Source: Luteimonas suaedae (GTDB lineage Bacteria > Pseudomonadota > Gammaproteobacteria > Xanthomonadales > Xanthomonadaceae). Taken from it: DNA of 64,000 nt. Positions 63,148-64,000 of the stretch are shown here, piece by piece. The DNA lies in the NCBI RefSeq assembly GCF_008312895.1, contig NZ_VSSP01000007.1, forward strand, positions 124,001-188,000. The letters run 5' to 3'. A program made the position numbers and the translations under genes. How positions within the stretch are numbered: the stretch's first letter is position 1; every line of letters starts with the position of its first letter. Below the pieces are notes generated by a model that saw nothing but the letters and a program-made list of their open reading frames with translations, had not been told where the DNA came from and ran no database searches.

Positions 63148-64000
63148 TCAGTGCGCCTGGTCCCAGTCCTCGCCGACGCCGCTGTCGACCGCCAGCGGTA
63201 CCCGCAGTTCGGCGGCGCCGGTCATCCGCGGCACCACCTCGGCCAGCAGGGTGTCGACGAAGTCCGCCCGCACCTCGAACACCAGTTCGTCGTGCACCTG
63301 CAGGATCATCCGGGCGGCGCCGGCCTGAGTCTGCAGCCAGGCGTCGATCGCGATCATCGCGCGCTTGATGATGTCGGCGGCGGTGCCCTGCATCGGCGCG
63401 TTGATCGCGGCGCGCTCGGCGCCGGCGCGCAGGCCCTGGTTGCGGGCGGCGATGTTCTCCAGGTACAGCCGGCGGCCGAATACGGTCTCGACGTAGCCCT
63501 GGTCGCGCGCCTGCTGCCGGGTGCGCTCCATGAAGTCGCGCACGCCCGGATAGCGCGAGAAGTACAGCGCGATGTAGTCCTGCGCCTCGCCGCGGCCGAT
63601 GCCGAGATTGCGCGCCAGGCCGAACGCGCTCATGCCGTACATCAGGCCGAAGTTGATCGCCTTGGCGGCGCGGCGCTCGTTCGGCGTCACCTGATCCATC
63701 GCCCGCCCGAACACCTCGGCCGCTGTGGCGCGGTGGATGTCGGCGCCGGAGGCGAACGCCTTGAGCAGCCCGTCGTCCTGCGACAGGTGCGCCATGATCC
63801 GCAGCTCGATCTGCGAGTAGTCGCAGGCGACGATCTTGTTGCCCGGGTCGGCGATGAAGGCGCGGCGGATGCGGCGGCCGTCCTCGGTGCGGATCGGGAT
63901 GTTCTGCAGGTTGGGGTCGCTGGAGGCCAGGCGTCCGGTGGCGGCGCCGGCCTGGTGGAAGCTGGTGTGCACGCGGCCGGTCTCGGGATTGACGATATCG
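63148..64000 (-). CDS. polA: DNA polymerase I, C-terminal part (window edge)
   Basis: The 284-residue C-terminal part of DNA polymerase I; the rest lies beyond base 64000. Polymerase motif A is [16 protein letters not shown], motif B (O-helix) [14 protein letters not shown] and motif [11 protein letters not shown], all intact. The region ends [14 protein letters not shown], the usual C-terminus. The enzyme fills gaps and processes Okazaki fragments. Its 3' side is followed by the sX13-like RNA gene, as in Xanthomonas, and as with Spot 42 in E. coli. Confidence 0.97.
   Translation of the reverse strand, partial: DIVNPETGRVHTSFHQAGAATGRLASSDPNLQNIPIRTEDGRRIRRAFIADPGNKIVACDYSQIELRIMAHLSQDDGLLKAFASGADIHRATAAEVFGRAMDQVTPNERRAAKAINFGLMYGMSAFGLARNLGIGRGEAQDYIALYFSRYPGVRDFMERTRQQARDQGYVETVFGRRLYLENIAARNQGLRAGAERAAINAPMQGTAADIIKRAMIAIDAWLQTQAGAARMILQVHDELVFEVRADFVDTLLAEVVPRMTGAAELRVPLAVDSGVGEDWDQAH

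Overview
The window is very GC-rich DNA from a gammaproteobacterium, most likely a member of the Xanthomonadaceae of the Lysobacter/Luteimonas type. The reasons are the protein sequences, the GTAG-headed REP elements known from this family, and a polA-adjacent RNA that looks like the Xanthomonas sRNA sX13. This assignment is an inference from family resemblance; no search was run. I saw no tRNA, rRNA, CRISPR array, transposase or integrase.

Region 1 (1-14622) is a type III secretion injectisome cluster. The left operon runs on the minus strand: sctV, sctD, sctF, sctI, sctJ, sctK and sctL, the last cut by the window edge. A FliO-like gene lies upstream of sctV. Divergent from it, a FixL/FixJ-like histidine kinase and response regulator lead straight into sctQ, sctR, sctS and sctT, so a signalling pair is translationally linked to export genes. 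sctU is convergent on the far side, followed by two unrecognised genes that may belong to the system. The ATPase (sctN), secretin (sctC) and effectors are not in view and may lie to the left.

Region 2 (14623-35248) is mostly conserved core genome: a lipoprotein gene, plsB, a ydcH-like gene, ttcA, rdgC, a YgjP-like metalloprotease, an alpha/beta hydrolase with hemH, a SYLF-domain gene, tatABC with an RDD gene, a BPSS1780-like membrane protein with a class I glutamine amidotransferase, a GspE-type ATPase, and glyQ/glyS with a small membrane gene between them. The gaps carry REP doublets, longer inverted repeats and heptamer tandem repeats.

Region 3 (35279-56706) looks like an accessory envelope and surface block between glyS and tamA. 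Most of it reads on the minus strand: a glutamate-receptor-like channel, three DUF3011 proteins, several small lipoproteins, a transmembrane Ser/Thr kinase with a TPR-like tail, a patatin/beta-barrel protein of the PlpD type, an outer-membrane barrel protein and an MscS-type channel. An ECF sigma factor of the kinase-associated type is divergent from most of this array. The set resembles the kinase/ECF sigma pairs described in Xanthomonas (PknS-EcfK) and Vibrio, and suggests an envelope or predator-response regulon. A subtilisin-type autotransporter protease and two lipoprotein genes close the block.

Region 4 (56889-64000) is tamA-tamB, then a gap holding a heptamer inverted repeat and an sX13-like sRNA on the minus strand, then the 3' part of polA.
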